A stretch of DNA of 64,000 nt from Dactylococcopsis salina PCC 8305 (GCF_000317615.1 NC_019780.1:3059840-3123839); one strand, 5' to 3'; shown: positions 26,473 through 36,635, counted from the first letter of the stretch. Translations and numbers: made by a program. Notes: generated from the letters alone by a model not told the origin.

Positions 26473-27696
26473 CTACTCAGGATCAACCCAGCGTCCGTCC
26501 GCTTTAATGAGATTGATTAACTCTTCTACGCCTTTTTCTTCGGGAACTCGTTTAATTTCTTCTCTTCCCCGATACAAAGCAATATAACCAGCTTGTTTAC
26601 CCACATAGCCATAATCCGCATCTGCCATTTCCCCAGGACCATTGACAATGCAGCCCATAACGGCGATATCTAATCCTGTAAGATGACTGGTGGCGGCGCG
26701 AACTTTCTCTAAAACTTCCTCTAGGTTAAAGAGAGTGCGTCCACAGGATGGACAAGCTACATATTCAACCATGGTTTTACGCAGTCCCAATGATTGTAAA
26801 ATGCTGTAGCAAACGGGGATTTCTTTCTCTGGCGGTTCGGTGAGGGAAACGCGAATCGTGTCGCCAATGCCTTCTGCTAATAAAGTGCCAATCCCCGCTG
26901 TCGATTTAATCCGTCCATATTCGCCATCTCCAGCTTCAGTTACGCCTAAATGCAGGGGATAATCCATGCCTAAGTCATCCATGCGTTTAACCATGAGACG
27001 ATAAGCTGCCAGCATCACAGGAACGCGAGAGGCTTTGAGAGAAATAATTAGGTTGCGATAGTCTAGGGATTCACAAATCTTGATAAATTCTAGCGCTGAC
27101 TCCACCATTCCTTCTGGGGTGTCACCATAGGTAAACAGCATCCGTTCGGCGAGAGAACCATGATTAACCCCGATTCGCATTGCTTTTCCTTGATCACGGA
27201 GGGAAATCACTAAGGGTTCTAAAGTTTCTCGGATTTTCTGTCCAATTTCGTTAAATTCGGCTTCGGTGTATTCGGTTCGATCGGGTTTGGGTTTTTCAAA
27301 CACATATAATCCTGGATTAATCCGAACCTTATCTACGTGCTTGGCAACTTCGAGGGCGATTTTCAAGCCATTGTGATGAACATCCGCCACTAATGGCACA
27401 GGTTGATAAGTTTCTTGAAGACGAGCCTTAATATCCGCTAAAGCTCTCCCGTGAGCCATACTGGGAACAGTGACGCGGACAATTTCACATCCGATTTCGT
27501 GAAGGCGACGAATCCCCGCCACTGATCCTTCAACGTCGAGGGTGTCTTCATTAATCATCGACTGGACAACCACGGGATGACCGCCACCAATGGTAACATT
27601 ACCAACAGGCACTGGTCGCGTTTGACGGCGGTGAATTGTGGTATCAAACGCAGGTGTGGTTTCTGGGGTGGTTTGAGGGTTGGATAGGGTTTGCAT
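26473..27696 (-). CDS. ispG: (E)-4-hydroxy-3-methylbut-2-enyl-diphosphate synthase
   Basis: This 407-residue iron-sulfur enzyme performs the penultimate step of the MEP isoprenoid pathway. The TIM-barrel half holds [40 protein letters not shown] and [20 protein letters not shown]. The 4Fe-4S half has [20 protein letters not shown] near residue 315 and the third Cys in [20 protein letters not shown]. Cyanobacterial IspG uses ferredoxin as electron donor, per the family. dxs of the same pathway is 7 kb away on the same strand. Confidence 0.96.
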   Translation of the reverse strand: MQTLSNPQTTPETTPAFDTTIHRRQTRPVPVGNVTIGGGHPVVVQSMINEDTLDVEGSVAGIRRLHEIGCEIVRVTVPSMAHGRALADIKARLQETYQPVPLVADVHHNGLKIALEVAKHVDKVRINPGLYVFEKPKPDRTEYTEAEFNEIGQKIRETLEPLVISLRDQGKAMRIGVNHGSLAERMLFTYGDTPEGMVESALEFIKICESLDYRNLIISLKASRVPVMLAAYRLMVKRMDDLGMDYPLHLGVTEAGDGEYGRIKSTAGIGTLLAEGIGDTIRVSLTEPPEKEIPVCYSILQSLGLRKTMVEYVACPSCGRTLFNLEEVLEKVRAATSHLTGLDIAVMGCIVNGPGEMADADYGYVGKQAGYIALYRGREEIKRVPEEKGVEELINLIKADGRWVDPE

Positions 27697-27730
27697 GGCG
27701 AATAACGGTTGTTTGCGAAGTTGTTATTGG

Positions 27731-28807
27731 TTAATTAACAAAGCCCAGTTGAGTGATTAGGCGTTCTACATCAAAGTGTTGCGCCATTAACTCCTGGATA
27801 AATTGAACTTTAATCGGTTCTTGAATGCGAACTTGTTTAAAAGTCCGTTCTGCAATCTCTACAGTTGTCAGGGTATCAGATTCAACGGCAAGAATTGGGA
27901 TTTCTAAGGTTTCAGCACGGGAGAGAACAAAGTCTTGTGGAGGGACATGACCCGTTAGAATTAAGCAGTGAGCAGAGGTTTCGAGGGCGGCGAGTTGTAA
28001 GTCGCTGCGATCGGCGCCAGTAACAACTGCCAAATTTCTCCCTTTCCGAAAGTATCTCAGGGCGGAATTAACATTCATTGCTCCAATTGTCAAGCGTTCC
28101 ACCATTAAATCGAGTCGATCGCGCCGACATAACACTTTCGCTTCTAGCTGTTTCGCTAATTCTCTGACGCTAATACTGTGGAGGAGAGTGCTTTGTGGTA
28201 AAACACCAAAAACAGGTAATCCTTCTCGCTCTAAAAACGGTTGAATCTGATCACTCATTTCTGTGCTTGCTTCTGGGGGAACATCATTGATCACCACCCC
28301 AAACAAACGATTTCCTAACTGTTTTCGCGCTCCCAAAATTTGATCGAGCATTGATAAGGAATGATAGCGCAACACTAATAAAATCGGTGCGTCTAATGCT
28401 TCTGCCATCTCCATTGTCGAAAGATTAAATAAACTTCCTTCTGTGAGGGTGGGAGGCGCTTCTAATAGGAGTAATTGGTTGTTAGTCTCTTCAAGATAAT
28501 CTTTGAGGCGTTGGGAATAATCACAGGGATAATCACTTTTAATTCTCTCTTCGATCGCCGCGTGAGATAAACTGACTAAAGGAGTTTTGATCTGCTCCTG
28601 CGATAACTGTAACGCTTCGGCGATCAATTGAACATCATCTTCGATCGTTTCGGTTTCCTTTTCATGGAAAAAGTTTCCCACTGGCTTACCATAACTGAGC
28701 GTAAGCCCTTTCTTTTTTAACTGATGAGCAACCCCTAAAATGGTTGCTGATTTCCCAGTATATGCTTCCACTGATGCAATAATCAGAGATTTGGCAGATT
28801 TTACCAC
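27731..28807 (-). CDS. BioD-like P-loop/DRTGG domain protein (phosphotransacetylase-like family)
   Basis: The N-terminal half is a dethiobiotin-synthetase-like P-loop domain (SLIIASVEAYTGKSATILGV with a GKS Walker A, LLLLEAPPTLTEG). It is followed by a DRTGG domain (IGAMNVNSALRYFRKGRNLA, VTGADRSDLQLAALE). This is the cyanobacterial family annotated as phosphotransacetylase-like, since DRTGG occurs in Pta; the acetyltransferase domain itself is absent, so the name does not imply that activity. I place the start at GTG 28807 (MVKSAKSLII); TTG at 28825 would also be open. Function is unknown. Confidence 0.75.
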   Translation of the reverse strand: MVKSAKSLIIASVEAYTGKSATILGVAHQLKKKGLTLSYGKPVGNFFHEKETETIEDDVQLIAEALQLSQEQIKTPLVSLSHAAIEERIKSDYPCDYSQRLKDYLEETNNQLLLLEAPPTLTEGSLFNLSTMEMAEALDAPILLVLRYHSLSMLDQILGARKQLGNRLFGVVINDVPPEASTEMSDQIQPFLEREGLPVFGVLPQSTLLHSISVRELAKQLEAKVLCRRDRLDLMVERLTIGAMNVNSALRYFRKGRNLAVVTGADRSDLQLAALETSAHCLILTGHVPPQDFVLSRAETLEIPILAVESDTLTTVEIAERTFKQVRIQEPIKVQFIQELMAQHFDVERLITQLGFVN

Positions 28808-28879
28808 ACCCAATACTGTCCTCAATTCAGAACTTTCTTTAATTAAGACTTTAACATATCTCCTGTAGAAGGAACGTCC

Positions 28880-30478
28880 CTACGATTGGGAATTGCGGTT
28901 AAACATTGCTTTCAAGCGTTGCCAAATTTTAATCAGTTTCCCTTCTAACCAAGCTAAAACGCGATCGAGCGCTTCTAAAATTTGGGTTAAAATGTGCTTT
29001 TCGTATCCCATTGGAATCGCTTCAGTTTGCCATTCCTCACCTGTCTTTTCTGATTCCTCGCTGATAGAAACCTCACCCGTTAATTCATAGGCGATCGCTG
29101 TCGAAAAATCTTGATTGGTTGCGGTTGCTGGTGTTAATGCTTTGGGAGAAGCGTTACTCGCAAAGACATCGGTTTTTGTTAACCAAGGCTCATTGTTCGA
29201 TTCTATTTCTTCAGCTAGGGAAGGAATCCGATCGGTTGAGTTGCCAAAAAAATGTTCGATCGCGACTTGAATTAAGTTTTTAATCTGATCGAATTCTGTC
29301 ACCTCTCCTGTTTCGGAATCTACCTTTCCTTTCCCCTTACTCACAGGATGAATTATAGTTTTCGTTCCTTGAACTAAGTTAGAAATTGGTTGGGGAAGAG
29401 AAGGAGAAGCAGAGCTTTCGTTCGGATTCGTTTCTCCTTTTAAGCTTTTTTGTGATGTTCTCCCATAAAAGTAATCCACCGCCGATCGAATCAAGTTCAT
29501 GATCGGATTATTGGGAGCATCAGTTTGCTTTCTAATCTGTTTAATCACAGGAGCAAGTTGACTATTTTCCCAACCCGCGAGAGCGCGATGCTCGAAGAGC
29601 GGTCGCTTCGCGACATCGAGTTTTTCTATGATTCCTAATTTTGGCTTGACGGGAGGAGTTTGGGAGATTTCTTCATAACCACTTCTAAAACTCAACTGTG
29701 ATTCTTGAAACCAATTTAACCGTTTGGCTAAGGAACTTTTTTGCACCCAAATCATCAGCTTGGCAAGCCAAGATAAAGGATTCAAACCCGCTGGTTTTCC
29801 TTGCGCTGAAATACGCCACCACCAAGGTTGTTGTATATTCTCATAACATTCTAAAACAACTTTCATCCGTTCTTTCAGTTGCGCTTGTTGCGCTTCTGAT
29901 AACAAGTCAATTACCTGATTTTCAGTCGTCACTAACACTAACTCTCCTGTTTCTAGATAGGTAGCAACTCCCTGAATCAGATAATTTTCTTCGATTCCAG
30001 ATGTTGCTGAGAAAACAGGAATTTTACTGAGGAAGCCAGTTTTTTGAGAAGGAGAAGGAAACTTAAATTTAGGCTGTGTTTCTTCATCAGGAGAAGGTTT
30101 CCGCCAAACTTGTAATCTTTCCCAAAAACTGCGGGGAGATTGAGGGAGAGGAAACAATTGATAATGGGTATTTTTCAACCAAGGTCGAATGCTACTTAAA
30201 ACAACTGTGGTGGGTTGGCTTCCCACAGAAGAAGTTTTTTCCTCATCGGCTGGAGAAAGCAGCTTTACTGTTTTCGATTTTAATTCCTTCCCTAACTGTG
30301 TTGATGTTTGCACCAACAAATAAATCGGATAGGCGATAATTTGTATTCCCCAAACCGTAGCCATTTGGAGTTTTCTTAACCCCGTTTGAGCGCGATCGCC
30401 CAAACGCAAGTATTGACGATTGATAAAGTTTAAAACCCGACTTTTATAGGGAGAATCTGAATTAGAAAGAGGGGACAT
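28880..30478 (-). CDS. Conserved cyanobacterial protein of unknown function
   Basis: This is a roughly 532-residue protein (MSPLSNSDSPYKSRVLNFIN start; ATG at 30496 would add six residues). The N-terminal part has a helical, possibly membrane-associated stretch TVWGIQIIAYPIYLLVQTST. The centre is FEEN-type mixed sequence with YLIQGVATYLETGELVLVTT, and the C-terminus a basic amphipathic region EALDRVLAWLEGKLIKIWQR. Two similar DYFYGR/EHFFGN motifs (IRSAVDYFYGRTSQ, IQVAIEHFFGNSTD) suggest an internal repeat. I do not recognise a named domain. A 33-bp palindromic cassette sits in frame at 29586-29618. Confidence 0.65.
   Translation of the reverse strand: MSPLSNSDSPYKSRVLNFINRQYLRLGDRAQTGLRKLQMATVWGIQIIAYPIYLLVQTSTQLGKELKSKTVKLLSPADEEKTSSVGSQPTTVVLSSIRPWLKNTHYQLFPLPQSPRSFWERLQVWRKPSPDEETQPKFKFPSPSQKTGFLSKIPVFSATSGIEENYLIQGVATYLETGELVLVTTENQVIDLLSEAQQAQLKERMKVVLECYENIQQPWWWRISAQGKPAGLNPLSWLAKLMIWVQKSSLAKRLNWFQESQLSFRSGYEEISQTPPVKPKLGIIEKLDVAKRPLFEHRALAGWENSQLAPVIKQIRKQTDAPNNPIMNLIRSAVDYFYGRTSQKSLKGETNPNESSASPSLPQPISNLVQGTKTIIHPVSKGKGKVDSETGEVTEFDQIKNLIQVAIEHFFGNSTDRIPSLAEEIESNNEPWLTKTDVFASNASPKALTPATATNQDFSTAIAYELTGEVSISEESEKTGEEWQTEAIPMGYEKHILTQILEALDRVLAWLEGKLIKIWQRLKAMFNRNSQS
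29586..29618. repeat. Palindromic cassette inside a coding sequence
   Basis: The cassette is CGATG, then hairpin GCTCGAAGAGC, then hairpin TCGCTTCGCGA, then CATCG: two small stems inside an outer inverted pair, a cloverleaf-like shape. It is kept in frame in the gene at 28880-30478 and encodes part of LFEHRALAG. Such cassettes look like mobile small palindromes; only this copy was noticed in the window. Confidence 0.5.
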
Positions 30479-30562
30479 CAGCTTACACAACAACAAACAA
30501 CGGAATCATCTCTCTATTTTGTCATCTTTGCCGCATCTTCAACCCAATTCTTTGTAAATCTT

Positions 30563-30817
30563 GTGTCCTTAAACTTTAAAGATTCTCGAAGCATTCATTA
30601 CGGAAACTGGACATCAATTTACTGGAATTACCAATCCGATGAATGCTCTATCGGTTGTTATCGAAAAAAGCCTGATTTGATTTTTCTAGATTTAGTGATG
30701 CCCATATTAAATGGTTATGAATTGTGCAGTAAAATTCGACAGGTAAAAAGCATGAATTCTGTGCCGATCGTGATTCTGACGGGAAATCTGACACTTTCCC
30801 TTCTCAACCTCAGTTGA
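30563..30817 (+). pseudogene. CheY-like response regulator remnant with a frameshift
   Basis: In one frame (about 30572-30660) the sequence reads ILEAFITETGHQFTGITNPM then NALSVVIEK. In the next frame it continues KPDLIFLDLVMPILNGYELC with SKIRQVKSMNSVPIVILTGN. Together these make the receiver core of a PatA-type response regulator, including the phosphoacceptor Asp in LDLVMP. A frameshift near 30664, a missing N-terminus and loss of everything after ILTGN show that the gene is dead. Confidence 0.8.
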
Positions 30818-30963
30818 ATCTTGCTAACTGATTGGCGCTACCTCCCTTTCTCTAGAAGGGGAGGGTTTTCAGGATTAGTTAAACTTATCATCTGCTTGAA
30901 CATCAATTAATTTTTTATATACAAAACCAGAGTTACATTTCTTAACGAGTTTCCTTGTCACCA

Positions 30964-31162
30964 AAATATTGACGAGAATGCGCCCTTTCAGGTATGCTGT
31001 AAAAAACAATAATCCCACGGGATGTTCTGTCTTTTTATTGATTTAGCCCTTTCAATTGCCTGATTTTTCGTTGCGATCATTTAAATCTTGTCAAGTTTTT
31101 TGACCACAACTCGCATTGATTTTTGTAAAGGAATCGTAAGGTTTGTAACGAAGGGTTGACAG
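30964..31162 (-). ncRNA. Conserved ~195-bp intergenic element, copy A (candidate RNA or regulatory region)
   Basis: Read on the reverse strand, it shares three blocks with 38094-38288 in the same order and at nearly the same spacing: CTGTCAACCC, AAAAACTTGACAAG, and ATACCTGAAAGGGCGCATTC followed by TCGTCAATATTT. The parts between the blocks have diverged. No reading frame is shared. Conservation of ends and total length without coding potential suggests a structured RNA or regulatory element. The rest of 30818-31422 holds the palindrome AGACGTTCCATGGAACGTCT (31276-31295) and CACTGGTCACT-type repeats. Confidence 0.4.
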
Positions 31163-31422
31163 ATTCACGAATTTATGCGTCCAAGAAATCAGCTTAAACA
31201 AACCTAACCTCTAGCATAACACTTTGAACCGTTATTCGTTATTCGTTATTTGTTATTTGTTCACTAGTCACTGGGAGACGTTCCATGGAACGTCTCTACA
31301 TTGGTCACTGATCACTGGTCACTCGATTCCCGACTCCTAAACCCGACTTAGGTTGGGAGTCTTCTCAGAATGCAAGATAAAATATAGTCTGGAAAAAAGA
31401 ATTAATAACAACAAAAAATCTT

Positions 31423-32433
31423 ATGCCTAAACAGCGCATCCTCTCAGGAGTTCAACCCACTGGAAATCTTCATCTCGGAAATTATTTAGGTGCGATTCGT
31501 AACTGGGTAGAAACACAAAAAGACTATGAAAACTTTTTTTGCGTGGTCGATCTTCATGCGATTACAGTTCCTCACAATCCTGAAACTCTCGCTCAAGATA
31601 CTTATACGATCGCGGCGTTATATCTAGCTTGTGGAATTGACTTAAATGACTCCACAATTTTTGTTCAATCTCATGTTACCGCTCACAGTGAACTGGCGTG
31701 GTTATTAAATTGTGTCACCCCTTTAAACTGGTTAGAACGAATGATTCAGTTTAAAGAAAAGGCCGTTAAACAAGGGGAAAATGTCAGCACAGGTTTATTA
31801 GATTATCCCGTTTTGATGGCAGCGGACATTCTGCTTTATGATGCAGATAAAGTGCCTGTGGGAGAAGACCAAAAACAACATTTAGAACTAACTCGCAACA
31901 TTGCGCTACGGATGAATGATCAGTTTGGGAAGAAAGATCAACCCGTTTTGAAACTTCCCACTCCTTTGATTCGCAATGAAGGAGCGCGGGTAATGAGTTT
32001 AATTGATGGGACGAAAAAAATGTCGAAGTCTGATCCCTCGGAGATGAGTCGGATTAATTTACTTGATTCACCTGACGAGATTGAGAAGAAAATTAAACGT
32101 TGTAAAACTGATCCGATTAGAGGGTTAACCTTTGATGATCCCGATCGTCCTGAATGCAATAATTTATTAAGTCTTTATTTGTTGCTATCGGGAAAAACGA
32201 AAGAGACAGTCGCAGCGGAATGTCAGGATATGGGATGGGGACAATTTAAGCCTTTACTAACAGAAACCACGATCGAAGCCTTACGTCCGATACAAGAAAA
32301 GTATCAAGAGTTAATGACGGAGAAAGGTTATCTTGATTCAATTTTAAAAGAGGGACAAGAAAAAGCAAGTTCGATCGCTCAAGAAACGCTTTCACGGGTT
32401 AAAAATGCGTTGGGTTATTTACCTCCTTTTTAA
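31423..32433 (+). CDS. trpS: Tryptophanyl-tRNA synthetase
   Basis: This 336-residue class I synthetase charges tRNA-Trp. The HIGH-type motif is PTGNLHLGNYLGAIRNW near residues 12-28, the KMSKS motif is DGTKKMSKSDPSEMS near 195-210, and the substrate pocket includes MAADILLYDADKVPVGEDQK. The length is normal for bacteria. It stands alone, between an intergenic repeat cluster and another one downstream. Confidence 0.97.
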   Translation: MPKQRILSGVQPTGNLHLGNYLGAIRNWVETQKDYENFFCVVDLHAITVPHNPETLAQDTYTIAALYLACGIDLNDSTIFVQSHVTAHSELAWLLNCVTPLNWLERMIQFKEKAVKQGENVSTGLLDYPVLMAADILLYDADKVPVGEDQKQHLELTRNIALRMNDQFGKKDQPVLKLPTPLIRNEGARVMSLIDGTKKMSKSDPSEMSRINLLDSPDEIEKKIKRCKTDPIRGLTFDDPDRPECNNLLSLYLLLSGKTKETVAAECQDMGWGQFKPLLTETTIEALRPIQEKYQELMTEKGYLDSILKEGQEKASSIAQETLSRVKNALGYLPPF

Positions 32434-32810
32434 TCAAGTAGATTGTAATTACTGATTACTAATTACTGATTACTGATCATAATCAAGTTTGGGTAATTGC
32501 TTAGAATTGGTGTTGGGTTTCGTTTCCCTCCACCCAACCTACATTTTTGTCCTTTGTTTTCCAATGACTAATGTACAGACGTTCCATGGAACGTCTCTAC
32601 CTAATGACTAATGACTAATTGGTGTTGGGTTTCGTTTCCCTCCACCCAACCTACTTTTTATCTAAATCCGCAAGAAGACTCCCATCATAATCGGCATCTG
32701 AGCTTGTCGAAGATTTGATTTGATGGGTTGATGAATTGCGGTCAATAAGTTACAATTTTCTAAAATTGGTTTGAATCCCAAAGGTGGTGGATTGTTAAGA
32801 CTCCTAGAGC
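32434..32810. repeat. Intergenic repeats after trpS
   Basis: There are two inverted copies of the GTAGGTTGGGTGGAG family (about 32508-32543 and 32622-32654, reading GTGTTGGGTTTCGTTTCCCT on the plus strand). The palindrome AGACGTTCCATGGAACGTCT lies at 32577-32596, and TTACTGATTACTGATTAC and CTAATGACTAATGACT runs surround them. No gene is seen. Confidence 0.8.
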
Positions 32811-33084
32811 CTAAAAGGTGCGCTTAAGGTATCAACAAGAGGTGCGAAAAACCTCTATAAAAACGTTAGCACTTTAACGAGTGTACCAGTAAAAAGCAAA
32901 AATACTTAAAAACTGTAGGATCGGGCGGATCCAAACAGGATAATCTACGCTTGTGGAGATTGACCCACTGGGACTGAAGCAGCGAGTTTGTGGATGTTTT
33001 AAGGTTGGTCGTCTGCTGAACTTGGTTCAGTAGTTAGAAGCAAGAATCTCCCATTATAATCTTTGATTTAATGGGAGAGCGTCA
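32811..33084 (+). mobile_element. Decayed 3' end of a TnpB-type element
   Basis: In one frame the sequence reads IIYACGD, stop, PTGTEAASLWMF, the kind of tail found at the C-terminus of cyanobacterial IS1341-type TnpB proteins. It is followed by TAGTTAGAAGCAAGAATCTC and the hairpin CTCCCATT/AATGGGAG, then GAGCGTCA. The same end occurs at 26289-26343 on the other strand. The last three bases coincide with the stop codon of mltA. Only the 3' portion remains; the hairpin AGAGGT/ACCTCT lies at about 32840-32858. Confidence 0.6.
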
Positions 33085-34221
33085 ATTCTTCAAGAAGAGA
33101 TAATAAAGCTGTCCCGTCCAATCCACAATTCCCGCACGACGACCAGCGCTTTCCCCTGTTCCCATAAAAATATCAACTCGTCCCGCACCTGTAATCGCGC
33201 TGCCCGTATCTTGATCTAACACATAGTGACTGACGAGAGGAGTTTCAATTTGATCCGCCTCTGTGATTTGGGGAAACTTTGTATGAAGTAATGCCAGCGC
33301 CCCTCGTGGCATAATTGATTTATCGGTAGCGATGCTGCGTTCCCCAGTGACAGGAACGCCTAAACTCCCTGTTGCTGGTGCGCCTTCTGTTTTCCGAAAG
33401 AAGACAAAACTTTTATTTCGAGGTAAGTAACGGCTTAATTGTGCGGGATGCTGACGAAAATAAGTGATTAAACGCGGTAAGGAAAGCTCTTCTCGTTCTA
33501 AAATCCCATCACGGATTAATTCGCCACCGATACTCGTGTACGGATGATCGGTTTTTCCCGCGTACCCGATCGAGATCGTTTTTCCATTTCGTAATTTTAG
33601 CCTAGCAGACCCTTGGACGTGGATTAAAAACGCTTGCAATCTATCGGACAACCAGGCAATTTCCCTCCCCTTTAAGGGGCTATTTTCCCCCTCTCCGTTA
33701 ATTCCCTCTAATGTGGCGCGAGTGGGATGAGGAGATGACCACTGTTGAAAGTTGGGAGGACGTTGATAAATGGGATAACGGTATTTTTCCGTCCGCGTGA
33801 GACTCGCTTCATAAACGGGTTCAAAATAGCCTGTAAAATGAACCTTTCCCTCTCCATCATTACCGAGCGATCGATAAAAAGCAAATTCCTGTTTTACCGC
33901 CGTTGCTAGTGCTTCTGGGGTGGGAGAGGTGCGAACTAACTGACGGAAGCGAAGTAAAGATTGTAAAGCGCGATCGATCTCGATATCTTGATTATGATAG
34001 GCTCTTCTGGCGCTCGGTGTCTGCAAATAACGTAAACTATGATTAATCGCCTCAATCAGCGCTTGTTTCTCTTCAGGGGAGTCTAACCGTTTCTCAAGTC
34101 CTAACTCTGGCGGTAACTGTTGCGAAGACACCTTAACCAAAGGAAAAGCCAAAGCCGCCGTTGAACCAGAAAAAAGCAATCCCACCATCACCGAAAGCGT
34201 CACTGTCAAAGAACGTATCAT
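33082..34221 (-). CDS. mltA: Membrane-bound lytic murein transglycosylase A
   Basis: This 379-residue MltA cleaves peptidoglycan glycan strands to 1,6-anhydro products in the periplasm. A signal peptide is present (LTVTLSVMVGLLFSGSTAALA, cleaved after about residue 25). The MltA domain includes KVHFTGYFEPVYEASLTRTE and DRLQAFLIHVQGSARLKL, and the 3D domain contains IVDW at the end, with YVLDQDTGSAITGAGRVDIF and MGTGESAGRRAG, including the catalytic Asp region. The stop codon overlaps the tip of an IS remnant. The small gene at 34236 lies 14 bp upstream and may be cotranscribed. Confidence 0.93.
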   Translation of the reverse strand: MIRSLTVTLSVMVGLLFSGSTAALAFPLVKVSSQQLPPELGLEKRLDSPEEKQALIEAINHSLRYLQTPSARRAYHNQDIEIDRALQSLLRFRQLVRTSPTPEALATAVKQEFAFYRSLGNDGEGKVHFTGYFEPVYEASLTRTEKYRYPIYQRPPNFQQWSSPHPTRATLEGINGEGENSPLKGREIAWLSDRLQAFLIHVQGSARLKLRNGKTISIGYAGKTDHPYTSIGGELIRDGILEREELSLPRLITYFRQHPAQLSRYLPRNKSFVFFRKTEGAPATGSLGVPVTGERSIATDKSIMPRGALALLHTKFPQITEADQIETPLVSHYVLDQDTGSAITGAGRVDIFMGTGESAGRRAGIVDWTGQLYYLFLKN

Positions 34222-34235
34222 CTTTTATCTTCTCC

Positions 34236-34487
34236 TTAAAACCGTTCCACACTACCCGCAAATAAAGGTTCGACTCTAATCGCAACAATACTCGACGGAC
34301 GCACTACCATATATTCCCCCTGAATATTTTTAATGGGAACACTAATAAAATCATGGGATTCCCCATTCGGTTTTAACTCTCCCTTGTACCATTTTTGAAA
34401 CTCTTGAATCGTGGGAAATCGTACCTCTTCACGATGACCACTACTTAAAAATAAATAAACCGCATACTCATCAGGGGTGCGTGGCAT
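34236..34487 (-). CDS. Conserved small cyanobacterial protein of unknown function
   Basis: This protein has about 83 residues, MPRTPDEYAVYLFLSSGHRE at the start (an ATG nine bases upstream is also possible), then VRFPTIQEFQKWYKGELKPN and YMVVRPSSIVAIRVEPLFAG. A compact alpha/beta composition and intact ends suggest a real gene. I do not recognise a named domain. It is 14 bp upstream of mltA on the same strand. Confidence 0.65.
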   Translation of the reverse strand: MPRTPDEYAVYLFLSSGHREEVRFPTIQEFQKWYKGELKPNGESHDFISVPIKNIQGEYMVVRPSSIVAIRVEPLFAGSVERF

Positions 34488-34530
34488 AAAAATCACTCCA
34501 ACATCAAATCGCTACCTAATCATAAAATAA

Positions 34531-34554
34531 AGAGACGTTCCCGAGAACGCCTCT
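34531..34554 (-). terminator. Rho-independent terminator downstream of dxs
   Basis: On the reverse strand AGAGGCGTTC/GAACGTCTCT forms a 10-bp stem (one G-U pair) with a CTCG-type loop, followed at once by TTTATTTTATG. It lies 24 bp past the dxs stop. Its sequence is a relative of the AGACGTTCCATGGAACGTCT palindrome found elsewhere in the window. Confidence 0.75.
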
Positions 34555-34577
34555 TTCAAATTAATCAATCGATCGAG

Positions 34578-36491
34578 TTACACCACAACGGAAGGGGTTT
34601 TTTCCTGCTGAAAGAAGGCGGCTAAAACCTGTTCTGCAATTTGAGAACTGCTTAACCCTAAATCTGCTTTTGCTTCTTCTGGTTTCGCATGATCTACCAA
34701 TTGGTCGGGAACACCAAACCGTTTCACGGGTACAAGAAGATTATGATCCATAAATGCTTCCGTCACCGCCGAACCGAAGCCACCCATCAAGCAACCTTCT
34801 TCTAACGTCACCACACGCCCAATTTGTTTGGCGAGAGGAAAGATTAACTCCGTATCTAACGGCTTCACAAAACGGGCATTAACCACCGTCGCTTCGATGC
34901 CATGTTCACTGAGAATTTCTGCGGCTTGTAATGCGGTTGGCACCATTGCGCCATAGCCTAAAACTAGCACATCATCACCGTTACGGAGGATTTCACCTTT
35001 GCCAATTTCAACAGGGTCCCAACCTTCTTCCATGAGAGGAACACCAATGCCATTACCCCGAGGATAACGCATCGCGATCGGTCCGTCTGTGTAATTAACT
35101 CCCGTCACCGTCATCCGTTGTAATTCCGCCTCATCTTTGGGGGCCATAATCACCATATTGGGAAGACATCGCAAATAAGCAATATCATACATTCCCTGAT
35201 GAGTGGGACCATCAGCGCCAACAATGCCAGCGCGGTCTAAACAGAAAAACACTGGTAAGTTTTGGATACAAACATCATGGATAATCTGATCATAAGCCCG
35301 TTGGAGGAACGTCGAGTAAATTGCTGCCACAGGACGCATCCCTTCACAAGCTAAACCAGCGGCGAGAGTTACTGCGTGTTGTTCCGCGATGCCAACATCC
35401 ACATATTGATCTGGAAGTTTTTGTTGCAGTTTATCCAAACCCGTTCCCGTCGCCATGGCTGCGGTAATGCCGATGATTTTGGGATTGTTTTCGGCAAGTT
35501 GCGTTAGGGTATGGGCAAAGACTTTACAGTATTTCGGAGGCTTCGGTTTGCTAGAAGGTTGGGCTTTTCCAGTGGCGATATTAAAAGCACTTTGGGCATG
35601 ATAACCCACCTGATCTTTTTCTGCGATACTATAGCCTTTTCCTTTCGTTGTCGCCACATGAACTAACACGGGTCCGGGGACTTGATGTGCCTGTTGGAAA
35701 GTATGAATCAACTCGGTTAAGTTATGTCCATCAATGGGACCAAAATACTTAAAGCCTAATTCTTCAATTACCGCACCCACTTTCGGAACAGCTAACCGTT
35801 TCATTCCTTCTTTCATCCGTTCCATCTCTGGGGTTAAAGACTCACCAAAGAAGGGAAGATGTTTAAATTGTTCTTCTAAATTGTCGGTTAAAAATTGCAT
35901 CGGTGGCGAGAGACGGACTTTATTGAGATAGCGAGAAATCGCCCCCACGTTGGGAGAAATGGACATCTCGTTATCATTGAGAACCACCATTAAATTTGTA
36001 TCAGGAATATGTCCCGCGTGATTAATTGCTTCTAGCGCCATGCCTCCCGTTAAAGCGCCATCACCAATAATGGAAACCACTTTGAAGTTTTCTCCTTTGG
36101 CATCTCGGGCTAACGCCATTCCTAAACCAGCAGAAATGCTTGTGGAAGCATGACCAGCACCGAAATGATCAAATTGACTTTCACAGCGTTTGAGATAACC
36201 AGCAATGCCATCTTTTTGGCGGAGGGTGTCAAAGCGATGATATCGTCCTGTAATTAATTTGTGGGGATATGCTTGGTGTCCCACATCCCAGATGACTTTA
36301 TCACGATCTAAATCAAGGGTTTGATATAATCCGAGGGTTAATTCCACAACTCCTAAACCAGGTCCGAGATGTCCGCCACTGGTGGAAACGGTTTCTAAAT
36401 GTTTTTCCCGAATTTGTCGGGCAATGGTTTCCAGTTGACGAACGGATAACCCGTGCAATTGGTTGGGATGGGTGATTTCGCTAATGTGCAT
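34578..36491 (-). CDS. dxs: 1-deoxy-D-xylulose-5-phosphate synthase
   Basis: This 637-residue thiamine-diphosphate enzyme opens the MEP isoprenoid pathway by condensing pyruvate and glyceraldehyde 3-phosphate. The motifs are [57 protein letters not shown] with the ThDP-binding GDG...N pattern, [18 protein letters not shown] (catalytic Glu) and [20 protein letters not shown]. The C-terminal transketolase domain ends with [15 protein letters not shown]. Length is typical. It is followed by a terminator, so it is likely monocistronic. Confidence 0.97.
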   Translation of the reverse strand: MHISEITHPNQLHGLSVRQLETIARQIREKHLETVSTSGGHLGPGLGVVELTLGLYQTLDLDRDKVIWDVGHQAYPHKLITGRYHRFDTLRQKDGIAGYLKRCESQFDHFGAGHASTSISAGLGMALARDAKGENFKVVSIIGDGALTGGMALEAINHAGHIPDTNLMVVLNDNEMSISPNVGAISRYLNKVRLSPPMQFLTDNLEEQFKHLPFFGESLTPEMERMKEGMKRLAVPKVGAVIEELGFKYFGPIDGHNLTELIHTFQQAHQVPGPVLVHVATTKGKGYSIAEKDQVGYHAQSAFNIATGKAQPSSKPKPPKYCKVFAHTLTQLAENNPKIIGITAAMATGTGLDKLQQKLPDQYVDVGIAEQHAVTLAAGLACEGMRPVAAIYSTFLQRAYDQIIHDVCIQNLPVFFCLDRAGIVGADGPTHQGMYDIAYLRCLPNMVIMAPKDEAELQRMTVTGVNYTDGPIAMRYPRGNGIGVPLMEEGWDPVEIGKGEILRNGDDVLVLGYGAMVPTALQAAEILSEHGIEATVVNARFVKPLDTELIFPLAKQIGRVVTLEEGCLMGGFGSAVTEAFMDHNLLVPVKRFGVPDQLVDHAKPEEAKADLGLSSSQIAEQVLAAFFQQEKTPSVVV

Positions 36492-36635
36492 AGGTTGCTT
36501 TGTTTTCCAAGTGCTACCGTTTGGTTTTGCCTAATATCTCTACTGTAAAGGATTTATACCCACTGTTTCTTTATCGTTGTTGCAAATTGCAATATCATGT
36601 TCGTTTAACGATGATTGTGATTAAATGTGAGAGTT

